A DNA stretch of 64,000 bases from contig NZ_CP031223.1 in the NCBI RefSeq assembly GCF_008973485.1, positions 2,356,001 to 2,420,000 of the forward strand, in the 5' to 3' direction. Position numbers and translations under genes: made by a program. The stretch comes from Psychrobacillus glaciei (GTDB lineage Bacteria > Bacillota > Bacilli > Bacillales_A > Planococcaceae). The first letter of the stretch is position 1. The number at the start of each line of letters is the position of its first letter. The notes under the pieces were generated by a model. That model was not told where the DNA came from. It searched no databases and saw only the letters and a program-made list of their open reading frames with translations. Positions 55,066-62,784 of the stretch are shown here, piece by piece.

Positions 55066-56135
55066 TTCTTCCATCCTCCATTTTTCTTCGTTTGCTTGCT
55101 CCACATGGTGTTCATTTTGTTTCGAGCCCTCTTGTCGATGAGGTAGCTGGTTTTGTCCTGTACATACTTGTTCTCATGCTGCTGAGCAGCATATTGATCC
55201 CACCGTTCAAGCGGCAACGAACCATCGGCAAGCGCGACGAGAACTGCACAGCCCGGCTCGGCTTGATGGCGGCAATCCCTAAATCGGCATTTCTGGAACC
55301 ATTCCTCCACATCGGTAAAGCTTGCGCGTATGCCTTCGTCGGCATCAAATAGCCCAAGCTCACGCATACCCGGCGTATCGATGACCATCGTACCGGAGGG
55401 GAGCATGAACAGCTGACGGTGCGTTGTCGTATGCCGCCCCCGGCTGTCGACTTCCCGGATCGCCTGAACCTTCATTACGTCCTGTTCCATCAACGCATTG
55501 AGCAGAGATGATTTACCGACGCCAGACATGCCGAGAAAGACAACTGTTTTACCAGGCATCAAGTAGTGGGCGAGTTCGTTCAACCCCAGGCCTGTTTGAC
55601 TGCAGATCGCGTGAACCGCTACATTAGGGATGCTCTGTGTAACTTCTGCGAGTGGGAGGCTATAATCTTCAACGAGATCAGCCTTGGTCAGAATGACGAC
55701 CGGCTGGGCACTGCTCTGCCTGGCTTGTGTCAGGTACCGCATGATGCGGGTAACGTTGAAATCCCAATTCAGAGAAGAAAGGATAAATACATAGTCAAAG
55801 TTGGTTGCAACGACCTGTTCCCGTACGGTTTTGGCATAGCCTGCGGCATGCCCTGAGTAATCTGCGCGTGAGAATTTAGAGCGGCGGGGCAGTACCTTAA
55901 CGATGAGAGAATCTCCGCTCTCGTTGTAGTGCAGCAAAACAAAGTCACCGACACACGGAATATCTACATGCGTTTCCATGCTATAGTAGAACGCTCCTTT
56001 GAGTACAGCCGTTACTTCGCCGCGCTCGGTAACGACCGTGAAGCGCTCGCGCCGAAGCTCAGTCACCCTACCGGGCAATAATCCTTCGGGAATTTCTTCT
56101 ACTTCTGTGTAGCCATAGGTTTTCAAATCCATCAT
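55062..56135 (-). CDS. RsgA-like circularly permuted GTPase (paralogue)
   Basis: OB-fold N-terminus (PGRVTELRRERFTVVTERGE), then permuted G motifs: G4 ILTKADL, G1 GMSGVGKSSLLNAL, G2 RHTTTH, G3 DTPGMREL, and a Zn knuckle CRFRDCRH...C. RsgA acts in late 30S assembly near the decoding centre. At 357 aa with an extra basic tail it resembles the accessory RsgA-like proteins of Paenibacillus and Bacillus rather than the housekeeping copy. GC-rich; preceded by an attenuator leader and coupled to the kinase gene. Confidence 0.9.
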   Translation of the reverse strand: MMDLKTYGYTEVEEIPEGLLPGRVTELRRERFTVVTERGEVTAVLKGAFYYSMETHVDIPCVGDFVLLHYNESGDSLIVKVLPRRSKFSRADYSGHAAGYAKTVREQVVATNFDYVFILSSLNWDFNVTRIMRYLTQARQSSAQPVVILTKADLVEDYSLPLAEVTQSIPNVAVHAICSQTGLGLNELAHYLMPGKTVVFLGMSGVGKSSLLNALMEQDVMKVQAIREVDSRGRHTTTHRQLFMLPSGTMVIDTPGMRELGLFDADEGIRASFTDVEEWFQKCRFRDCRHQAEPGCAVLVALADGSLPLERWDQYAAQQHENKYVQDKTSYLIDKRARNKMNTMWSKQTKKNGGWKK

Positions 56136-56174
56136 GTTTTTTTGTTAGCTCCTTTAATGTTGTTTTTTGGACGC

Positions 56175-56260
56175 AAAAATGCCACGGACAAGCAGCCTCT
56201 AAAGAAGTTGCTGTCGCGCGGCATCAGGACGCAAAAAAGATACGACCTTCATCGTATCTT
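56175..56260 (-). terminator. Two tandem attenuator terminators in the rsgA-like leader
   Basis: First: AAGATACGA / TCGTATCTT (56252-56260 and 56237-56245) followed by TTTTTT. Second: arms ATGCCGCG...GACAGCA and TGCTTGTCCGTGGCAT (56209-56224 and 56179-56194) followed by TTTTT. Both are followed by the same bases TTTTTGCGTCC. They lie between the leader peptide and the GTPase start. Confidence 0.85.
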
Positions 56261-56295
56261 GCAAACAGCAATATTGTCGAAAGGTTAATTTGAAT

Positions 56296-56341
56296 GGCAT
56301 ACCAAATAATACGGGCTTTTTCCCGCTTTTTTGCGTATGCC
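56296..56341 (-). promoter_or_regulatory. Leader hairpin between peptide and terminators
   Basis: GGCATAC (56335-56341) pairs with GTATGCC (56296-56302), and inside it GCGGG pairs with CCCGT-side bases around AAAAA. It directly follows the leader peptide and may compete with the terminators. Confidence 0.65.
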
Positions 56342-56353
56342 TACTATTCAGTT

Positions 56354-56389
56354 TTAAGACCAAATCACCATATAAGTAGAATTTGCCAT
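56354..56389 (-). CDS. Leader peptide MANSTYMVIWS (11 aa)
   Basis: ATG 56389 to TAA 56354, with AAGGGAG about 10 bases upstream. It is followed by alternative hairpins and two terminators before the RsgA-like gene, the arrangement of leader peptides in ribosome-mediated attenuation of antibiotic-resistance genes. Confidence 0.75.
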   Translation of the reverse strand: MANSTYMVIWS

Positions 56390-56435
56390 TAAAACACATC
56401 TCCCTTCGTGTCAGGAACAAAATCCACTAAGGGAA

Positions 56436-56463
56436 ATTGTACCATAAATTATCCTTATTTGAA
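56436..56463 (-). promoter_or_regulatory. Promoter of the rsgA-like operon
   Basis: On the minus strand -35 TTCAAA (56458-56463) and -10 TACAAT (56436-56441) with 16 bases between. The leader of about 290 bases starts just downstream. Confidence 0.7.
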
Positions 56464-56840
56464 TCCATTATTTTGTAAATTCACTCTATTCAGCTATTGG
56501 AAGATATGGAAGTTAGTATAAAGTAGGGCTATTAGTTAAAGTATTCAAAAAAACGACGTAAATCCTTTAATGAATAAACGCCCCTGGTAGTGCAAATCCA
56601 CACCACTTTTATTCTTCAAGCCTATATTAAATAAAAAACCCATTGAGTAAAATTACTCAATGGGTTTTCAGATTCAAGCAGCAAACCCTCATTCTTCACC
56701 GATTTCAACAATTTCTGTATGATACATCGGGTTAGTTACACTTTAAATAACTTCCATAAGTATAATAAAACGCCAAAAAGTATATTCCTTTATTTAATTT
56801 AAATTCTATACATATTTCAAAATTACTTCTTCAACTAAAC
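56464..56840. other. Intergenic stretch with one strong hairpin
   Basis: No coding frame with a ribosome site. The palindrome at 56634-56667 and the palindrome arm CTTCTTCAACTAAAC at 56826-56840 (exon side of intron 2) are the only structures seen. Confidence 0.6.
56634..56667. terminator. Perfect bidirectional terminator
   Basis: AAAACCCATTGAGTAA and TTACTCAATGGGTTTT are exact 16-bp complementary arms with a 2-base centre and A/T outer runs. No gene lies directly beside it, so it may be the end of a lost gene. Confidence 0.8.
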
Positions 56841-57694
56841 GTTAGTAATAGGTAAACGTTTGAAGTTATCTCCGACTTTTCCCCTATTCCACACGGAACG
56901 TGCCAGTTTCCAAGCATTCCGCGTTCCATCTAACGATGGTATTATTAATTATAAGTTTCAAGTTACTCTTAATCGAAGAGCTTGCACTGTGGCATCATTC
57001 TTATATGAAATCATTTTCCCACGTTCTTACCAGACCGGTGCAATGCACAGTTGAAAAATAATTATTACCTATCGCTAGACTTGGGGCTGTTCCTCCACCT
57101 CCATTACAGAGGTTTCACTGGTCGTACCCCTACCCTCATAAGGACAAATGCATTTCGCCATATAGCTTATAGCAACCGTTTCGGGTGACAGCCCTTGATC
57201 CAACGTTCCTTATTTTCCAAGTACCTTATAACCTAGCTATCTTTTTCTAAACTTAGGTGCTTCCTGTAAGCCTATGAGCTGGATACCGCCATTGTTCGGT
57301 ATAACGTGTTTCAGAGCAGCAATTTTTACTCCACGTCACACACCCCATCGTTGGATGGTACACAAGTTTCCTTATGTTCTAACTTTAGACCCGTACATTC
57401 GGAAGTTCGTCTGTTCTTTTCCGTAAGAAAATTCTCACCATATTTAGTTTTTCAGCCATCCGACATATCCATTGGCATACCTTTTCCGTGAGGAGTGGCT
57501 TCAGCCTTTGTTCTGCCGACTTTACCTGAGCTTCAGACCCCATAATCTGTCTATTATGACACATGCAAGAGTATCAATGGGATAGTTTCAAAATACGTGG
57601 TTTTATCATTCCTATCCTCGGTTATAAAGTTAGGATTTCCGAAGAAATCCCTTGTTTTTTCACACATTAGTGCATATAACAAAATTTGTCGCGC
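56841..57694 (-). mobile_element. Group II intron 2, internally deleted ORF-less copy
   Basis: Ends GCGCGACAAA (57694) and ...CCTATTACTAAC (56841) and nearly all of the RNA parts match intron 1. Similarity jumps from CAAGTTACTC (about 56970) straight to ATCGAAGAGCTTGCACTG, so about 1.8 kb with the whole maturase gene is missing. Flanks rejoin to a 32-bp palindrome (CTTAAACTAACGCAGTA + GTTTAGTTGAAGAAG), split at the same position as in intron 1. Confidence 0.88.
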
Positions 57695-57813
57695 TACTGC
57701 GTTAGTTTAAGTGTAAATCTTCACAAACTCATAAAAATTTTGACATAAATATCCAATTAAGATGAAGGAAATTTAATCAGAAATAGGTAGGTGTTACCAT
57801 ATTATTTTACTAC

Positions 57814-57852
57814 AAATCAACCTTTTCCTTTAACATAGCCAAAATAAAAAAA
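57814..57852. repeat. Direct repeat flanking the array, right copy
   Basis: AAATCAACC, CTTTAACATAGCC and AATAAAAAA match the copy at 41018-41056 in the same orientation. Confidence 0.65.
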
Positions 57853-57884
57853 GACTGATATTTTAATCAATCAGTCTTTTTTTA
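57846..57884. terminator. Bidirectional terminator
   Basis: AAAAAAAGACTGAT and ATCAGTCTTTTTTT form a 14-bp stem with A and T runs on both sides. Confidence 0.85.
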
Positions 57885-58125
57885 TTTTTAGTTTAGGAAA
57901 CGCTTTAGTAAGATACCTTCTTATTTGGTTAGATAACAGCTACCTTTATAGGTTGTGGTGCGCATCATGTAATGTGTGACCATTTTTTCTATATAAAGAT
58001 TTACTTGGCATGAGATGACACCAATTAATTGCGCAATTTTTGGAGAATCATAAGATCAAGGTCGCAAATCGCAAGTTCCGATGCCACGCACAATATTATC
58101 AAGCATATGTGCAACATTGTTTAAA

Positions 58126-59601
58126 TTATGTCCCACAGAAAGTTTGGTAAGTATCGTTTGACTGCTCAGGCAGTGTGGAGTAAGCAGCCTGTTCTGGAGA
58201 ATGTGCGAAGGGATTTGAAAGAACCTCGAGTAGCCGCTCCATCACACTAAAGTCTCCTTGCTCCGCAGCAGCTAGCGCTTCTTCCACTCGATGGTTACGA
58301 GGTATTATCGCTGGATTACTGTCCTGCATTAACTGATATGCATAGTCTTTCGATTCCTGTTGTCTACTTAATCTCGTTTGCCATTGTTCATGCCAATTAG
58401 AAAATTCTTTCTTGCCGGACAAAACTGTATCCTCTAGTTTATTAAAAGTTAATGAGCGGAATGTATTTGTGTAATCCGCACGATATTTTTGCATCAAACT
58501 AAGAAGTTCTTCAATAAGTGATTCATCCTGCATCTCTTCAGTAAATAAACCTAGTTTTGATTTCATTCCTGCTAGCCAATTGGAATGAAATAACTTCGGA
58601 TATTCTTGAATTGCATCTTGAGCAAGTTTTAAAGCTTCTTCCTCGTTATCATGTAACAGGGGCAATAGGCTTTCAGCAAAACGCGCCAAATTCCATCCAC
58701 CTATTTGCGGCTGATTGCCATATGCATAACGCCCTTGAACATCAATGGAACTGAATACGCTTGCCGGGTCATAGGCATCCATGAAGGCGCATGGTCCATA
58801 GTCAATAGTTTCTCCGCTAATGCTCATGTTGTCGGTGTTCATCACCCCGTGAATAAAGCCAACTAACTGCCATTTGGCAATTAACATCGCTTGACGCTTG
58901 ATCACTTCCTTAAGCATAGATAGATAGTGATCCGCAGCAGAGGAAAACTCCGAAAAATGTCGTTGTAATGTATAATTAGCTAACACCCGAAGATCTTCTA
59001 TCGTGCCCCATTGTGCAGCATATTGAAAGGTGCCGACGCGCAAATGACTAGCAGCTACACGAGTCAGAATTGCTCCTGGAAGGTCAGTTTCGCGGATGAC
59101 AGGTTCACCCGTCGTAACTACTGCTAGGCTTCGGGTAGTAGGTATTCCAAATCCATGCATTGCTTCACTAATGATGTACTCTCGTAGCATCGGTCCTAGT
59201 GCAGCTCTGCCATCTCCTCCTCGTGAATATGGGGTTCTTCCTGCTCCCTTAAGCTGAATATCTACACGCGCATTAGTAGGCGTGATCTGCTCGCCAAGTA
59301 AAATGGCCCGACCGTCTCCTAACATATTGAAATGACCGAATTGATGTCCTGCATAAGCTTGAGCAAGCGGCGAGGCACCCTCAGGAATCCGGTTTCCTGC
59401 AAGAACTGCTACACCATCGTCACTTTGAAGTGCCTCGTTGTTCAACCCTATAGAACTTGCCAGTTTATCATTCAATATAACCAACTTTGATGCATGCACA
59501 GGGTTAAGGTTAAGGCTTGTAAAGAATGGATCTGGTAGACGGGCATAACTGTTATCGAAATTCCATCCTGTTTCTGTTTCTTTTTCATTTCTTTTTGTCA
59601 T
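58126..59601 (-). CDS. selO: Protein adenylyltransferase SelO (YdiU family)
   Basis: A pseudokinase-fold enzyme that AMPylates proteins. [14 protein letters not shown]-like N-terminus ([14 protein letters not shown]), the block [40 protein letters not shown], the NTDNMSI segment with the catalytic Asn-Asp, and [13 protein letters not shown] are all intact. 491 aa is normal. A dead fragment of a second selO lies at 32721-32871. Confidence 0.95.
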   Translation of the reverse strand: MTKRNEKETETGWNFDNSYARLPDPFFTSLNLNPVHASKLVILNDKLASSIGLNNEALQSDDGVAVLAGNRIPEGASPLAQAYAGHQFGHFNMLGDGRAILLGEQITPTNARVDIQLKGAGRTPYSRGGDGRAALGPMLREYIISEAMHGFGIPTTRSLAVVTTGEPVIRETDLPGAILTRVAASHLRVGTFQYAAQWGTIEDLRVLANYTLQRHFSEFSSAADHYLSMLKEVIKRQAMLIAKWQLVGFIHGVMNTDNMSISGETIDYGPCAFMDAYDPASVFSSIDVQGRYAYGNQPQIGGWNLARFAESLLPLLHDNEEEALKLAQDAIQEYPKLFHSNWLAGMKSKLGLFTEEMQDESLIEELLSLMQKYRADYTNTFRSLTFNKLEDTVLSGKKEFSNWHEQWQTRLSRQQESKDYAYQLMQDSNPAIIPRNHRVEEALAAAEQGDFSVMERLLEVLSNPFAHSPEQAAYSTLPEQSNDTYQTFCGT

Positions 59602-59706
59602 TGGATCACCTTTTCCTATTGCCTATATTTTCTCTATTATATTAAAACAAAGTTTCTACAAATTTATTATACCCTTTGATACCAATATACATCCTTTTTT
59701 TATCCG

Positions 59707-59976
59707 CTATTTCCCAACTGTAAATCTAAGTATTACCAAGTAATCCGTGGCGTGCACTACTATAGATGAATACTCACTTTCCGCATACTCAATAAATCCC
59801 ACTTGTTTTTTATTTCCAACTAATTGTACATATCTAAAGCCTACTTCAAGTCTATCATTCAGCCATTTGCTTTTATTCATATATCCATCCGATTTCTTTT
59901 TACTTCTAAGGCAATAACTGCCAATACCTTCTAATAGATTAGTGTTTAAATCGATCAATAGAATATCAGATAACAA
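59707..59976 (-). pseudogene. Truncated acetyltransferase (YoaP-like N-terminus)
   Basis: The 89-residue frame from TTG 59976 has GYMNKSKWLNDRLEVGFRYV and KQVGFIEYAESE, typical of the first ~90 residues of ~250-residue YoaP-type GNAT proteins. The acetyl-CoA-binding part is absent. Probably a remnant; ribosome site GAGGT precedes the TTG. Confidence 0.7.
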
Positions 59977-60036
59977 AAGTACCTCACTTTTTCTCTTGGT
60001 TTTCTATATAGCATAAAGCTCCAGAACAATACTGAA

Positions 60037-60234
60037 TTATTTCTGATTTAATTTTTCTATGTTGTTGTTTATTTTCATAAGCAGGTTAATGACGATCGTC
60101 AATAAAATAATGAAAATAATTGCAATTAAAATACCTGCTCCTTCATAGCCAACAAACGCAATTATTCCTCCAAAAACTAAAAATCCAATAAAGCCGAATG
60201 CAATTGCAGTAGTTAAATTTAAAATAAATTTCAA
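60037..60234 (-). CDS. Small membrane protein, 65 aa
   Basis: Two hydrophobic helices (FILNLTTAIAFGFIGFLVFG and GAGILIAIIFIILLTIVINLL) and a short charged tail. Start is likely TTG 60234 with AAGGGGTGA upstream, inside the end of the Nudix frame. Function unknown. Confidence 0.7.
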   Translation of the reverse strand: MKFILNLTTAIAFGFIGFLVFGGIIAFVGYEGAGILIAIIFIILLTIVINLLMKINNNIEKLNQK

Positions 60235-60238
60235 GTAA

Positions 60239-60556
60239 TCACCCCTTTTTTTCAACTTCTCTTAAAATATATGGAACAGAATTTCTGTCCATTAGTAATC
60301 CTTCAAATCCACTTGAGATATGTATATTTTTTTCTGATTGTTTTAGATCTATCCAAGTTACTTCCTCAATTACTTCTGGCAAAGATATTTCTATTTTTCC
60401 ACCGATTATCTTTCCGACAAAAGTAAAGAAGATAGCGGGATGTCCCGTTTCCTCTTTCACTTCACACATGGCACCTTCTATAAGCGTTTCTCCCTTTTCC
60501 ACAGCCCGACCTGGAGGCGTATAGTAAGAGGACCCTGTACATTTGTTTTTTACCAT
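60239..60556 (-). pseudogene. Nudix hydrolase with damaged start and motif
   Basis: The Nudix box reads GRAVEKGETLIEGAMCEVKEETG: the usual second Gly is Arg, and the R of REUxEE is Cys. Upstream, the coding frame continues (VGYVLLIDELEQNVLM) without ATG; the ribosome site GGAGG (about 60628) is followed by ATA where ATG would fit, with a one-base shift. Probably inactive; a reduced product from ATG 60556 is possible. Confidence 0.7.
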
Positions 60557-60642
60557 TAATACATTCTGTTCAAGTTCATCAATCAGAAGAACATATCCAA
60601 CATCTACTCTTTTCCTTTATGCTAATCCTCCTTTCATACAAT

Positions 60643-60666
60643 AAAAAAAGAGCCGACTTAACAGCT
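60643..60666 (-). terminator. Terminator
   Basis: GAGCTG and CGGCTC (complement of 60660-60665 and 60648-60653) pair around TTAAGT and are followed by seven T on the minus strand. Confidence 0.7.
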
Positions 60667-60686
60667 CAAGATTTTCAATTGAACCC

Positions 60687-60869
60687 TTAATCGCTTTGTC
60701 CCCTACAAAATCTTAATATCGATTCTGCTTGATCTTTGTCTTGAAGTCGTCTTAATTTCTGTTTTCTGTTATTTCTTCTGAAGAATAAAGAATGGGCTAT
60801 TTCAAAGTCGGTATCTTGAGAATGTGTGAAGAACAATACTATAATTAACAACTTCGACTTCCTCTTCAA
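60687..60869 (-). CDS. Short frame of doubtful coding value
   Basis: 60 residues, MKRKSKLLIIVLFFTHSQDT then a basic tail. A terminator follows it, but no good ribosome site or family is seen. It may be the end of a decayed gene. Confidence 0.25.
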   Translation of the reverse strand: MKRKSKLLIIVLFFTHSQDTDFEIAHSLFFRRNNRKQKLRRLQDKDQAESILRFCRGQSD

Positions 60870-60966
60870 AATACCTGCTTTCCAAATATTAAAGGAGACG
60901 CATAAGAATCGCTAATTAAATGGTGTTTAGACAAATGATAGAAACTTTGTTTCAAGATCTACACTA

Positions 60967-61140
60967 TCAAAACATGACACTGACAGATAACATAATCGAT
61001 AACACCAAAAAGAATGTAAGAACGGCACCAAGCAATTTTTGATTGTGATAATTTTTATTTTCCTTCATTTTTTCTAATAACCTAACAAAATTCAGAAACC
61101 ATAAAACTGCAAGGATGGGTCCTATAAATAGTATATACAA
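60967..61140 (-). CDS. Small membrane protein, 57 aa
   Basis: Two hydrophobic helices (YILFIGPILAVLWFLNFV and LLGAVLTFFLVLSIMLSVSV) around a lysine-rich loop. Start TTG 61140 has AAAGGAG 9 bases upstream. Function unknown. Confidence 0.6.
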   Translation of the reverse strand: MYILFIGPILAVLWFLNFVRLLEKMKENKNYHNQKLLGAVLTFFLVLSIMLSVSVMF

Positions 61141-61166
61141 CGAGAGCAACTCCTTTCTAATTTTAA

Positions 61167-61590
61167 CTACCCTTCGTTCATGAGAATAGATTTTAAAATA
61201 ACATAGTTTTCATTAAAAAATTGCTGGTACTTTTTTTTTTCACGTTTTTTACACCAACCAAATGAATTAAATGCATCGGTAAAACGATAAAATGGTAATA
61301 CCACTTCTAAATCTATTAGTGGACGATTTTTTTTGTAACCCATTTGATATGTTTCTAGTGTCCTTGAATTTTTCATAAAAATATCACGATTAATTTTTGT
61401 AAAATCCATTTCCGTCGAACCAACGCGGGCACTTTCAAAATCAACGATACCTGACACTTGATTATTTTGGAAAATTATATTTGCTGAACGAAAATCCATT
61501 TGTATAAATCTCGGTCCATCTGGATGAGGAAGGGATACTTCAGGAATATGTTGGAGTTGTTGAACTTGATGGTAATCTCCAAGTATAAGT
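61167..61590 (-). pseudogene. 3' part of an aminoglycoside phosphotransferase-like gene
   Basis: PHPDGPRFIQMDFRSANIIF and VSGIVDFESARVG carry the catalytic D of the APH family and the metal-binding DFE, followed by a normal C-terminus. The N-lobe is absent. Upstream the frame passes into a fragment of a different gene family. Confidence 0.8.
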
Positions 61591-61752
61591 TTAGCGAATG
61601 TAGAACAGAGAATAAATCAATTTATCTCTTAACTCCGAATCAATTGATCCTATATTGTTTAATATTTTTTCTAATATTTCGTTAAAATCCAAATGAAAGG
61701 TTTCATTTAAATTGAGTTCACTTATCTCTTTAAGTCCTATTTTTAAATCCAT
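61591..61752 (-). pseudogene. 5' part of a DUF2785 gene
   Basis: ATG 61752 after AAAGGAT encodes MDLKIGLKEISELNLNETFH, then NNIGSIDSELRDKLIYSLF and a stop at 61591. The normal continuation (FAKLILGDYH) appears one frame over and leads into the APH fragment. A deletion seems to have joined two unrelated genes. Confidence 0.75.
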
Positions 61753-61809
61753 TTTATATCCTTTGATATTATTTTTCTTCAGTCCATTGCCTTCCTTGAA
61801 AGGTGGGGT

Positions 61810-62331
61810 TTAATTTGATGACAATATACGACTAAAATCCCTCCATTGATAGACTAAAAGATTAATGTCAGTTCCTGCGATTCTAACCTTGTCAGATTGA
61901 AGCAATTCAGCTCCAACAGCTTCGTAAAAATTTTTAGACTTATTGTTCTCTAAAACCTCAACAAAAATTGTACTAAATTGCAGTTTTTCACAAGCTGCAA
62001 ACAATTTTTGAAGCAGTTTCTTTCCAATACCTATTCCTTGATATGTTTCAAGAATATAAATAGTAGTCAAATTCCCTGAGTTTTCAACGTTATTATTTTC
62101 TCTTATTCCACCATCCGTAAATCCTACAATTTGTCCTTCATCGTCTTCTGCAACAAATACATTATTTCCTTCTCTTGAAATATTCTTTATCCATAATTCC
62201 GTTCTTTGCTCGTAAGATAGTATTTCTAAATAATCATTCGGCATAATATTTTGATAGGAAGTTCTCCAACAGTCTACATGAACTTTTGCAATACCAGCTG
62301 CATCGTCCAACTTTGCCTCTCGTATCTTCAA
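61810..62331 (-). CDS. GNAT-family N-acetyltransferase
   Basis: IREAKLDDAAGIAKVHVDCWRTSY, LTTIYILETYQGIGIGKKLL (motif A, Q-G-I-G-I-G) and NNKSKNFYEAVGAEL are all typical. 173 aa. Resembles acetyltransferases of the YdaF/PaiA-like group; substrate unknown. Confidence 0.9.
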   Translation of the reverse strand: MKIREAKLDDAAGIAKVHVDCWRTSYQNIMPNDYLEILSYEQRTELWIKNISREGNNVFVAEDDEGQIVGFTDGGIRENNNVENSGNLTTIYILETYQGIGIGKKLLQKLFAACEKLQFSTIFVEVLENNKSKNFYEAVGAELLQSDKVRIAGTDINLLVYQWRDFSRILSSN

Positions 62332-62405
62332 AACAATCTCCCCCTGGAAATTTATCTATCACTTGGTTCTTTAACAATAGTAGAAACACTAGTAATTCGA
62401 AATTT

Positions 62406-62738
62406 TTAACTCACCGGACCATATATAGCTATTAATTTTCCAGTGTATGCATCCAGTGCAAGAGTGGGTTCTAAATCTTGATATTTTATCGTTAATTCAC
62501 ATTGTTGTTTATTTACTAATTTGTTCAAGAATCCTGCTTGTGGTGTTAGCTGAACTTGGATATTTTCTAGCGGGATGTCCTTTAACTCCACATATGGAAA
62601 TTTCCATTCTTCAGGTGGTTTTTGTAGAATTTCAATTGCTTTTATTGTCACTTCATTGGCAGTCATAATTGGCATTTGATAATAATAGGAAAATAGTATA
62701 CCAACGCTAACAACTAATCCCCAAAAAATCTTTTTCAC
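62406..62738 (-). CDS. Exported small protein with PepSY-like end
   Basis: 110 residues: an N-terminal signal or anchor (KKIFWGLVVSVGILFSYYY), a helix ANEVTIKAIEILQ and a closing strand pair TLALDAYTGKLIAIYG, reminiscent of PepSY or YpmB-type domains. No ribosome-site problem. Function unknown; it lies next to the FtsW-like gene and may be co-transcribed. Confidence 0.65.
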   Translation of the reverse strand: MKKIFWGLVVSVGILFSYYYQMPIMTANEVTIKAIEILQKPPEEWKFPYVELKDIPLENIQVQLTPQAGFLNKLVNKQQCELTIKYQDLEPTLALDAYTGKLIAIYGPVS

Positions 62739-62784
62739 TAGGACACCCCTATCAATTCTTCTTTCTTGTCGCTTTTATCGTATA

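Larger units (their letters stand above)
57695..58125. other. Intergenic stretch between intron 2 and selO
   Basis: Holds the left half of the palindrome (57695-57713), the direct repeat at 57814-57852 and a terminator at 57846-57884. No gene is seen in it. Confidence 0.6.

Noticed and set aside
56199-56420. 73-residue frame in the rsgA-like leader
   Set aside because: It runs through both attenuator terminators; the 11-codon leader in another frame has the better ribosome site.
40109-57713. Possible CRISPR array made of the palindromes
   Set aside because: Copies are spaced by whole genes, the spacing is irregular and no cas genes are present.
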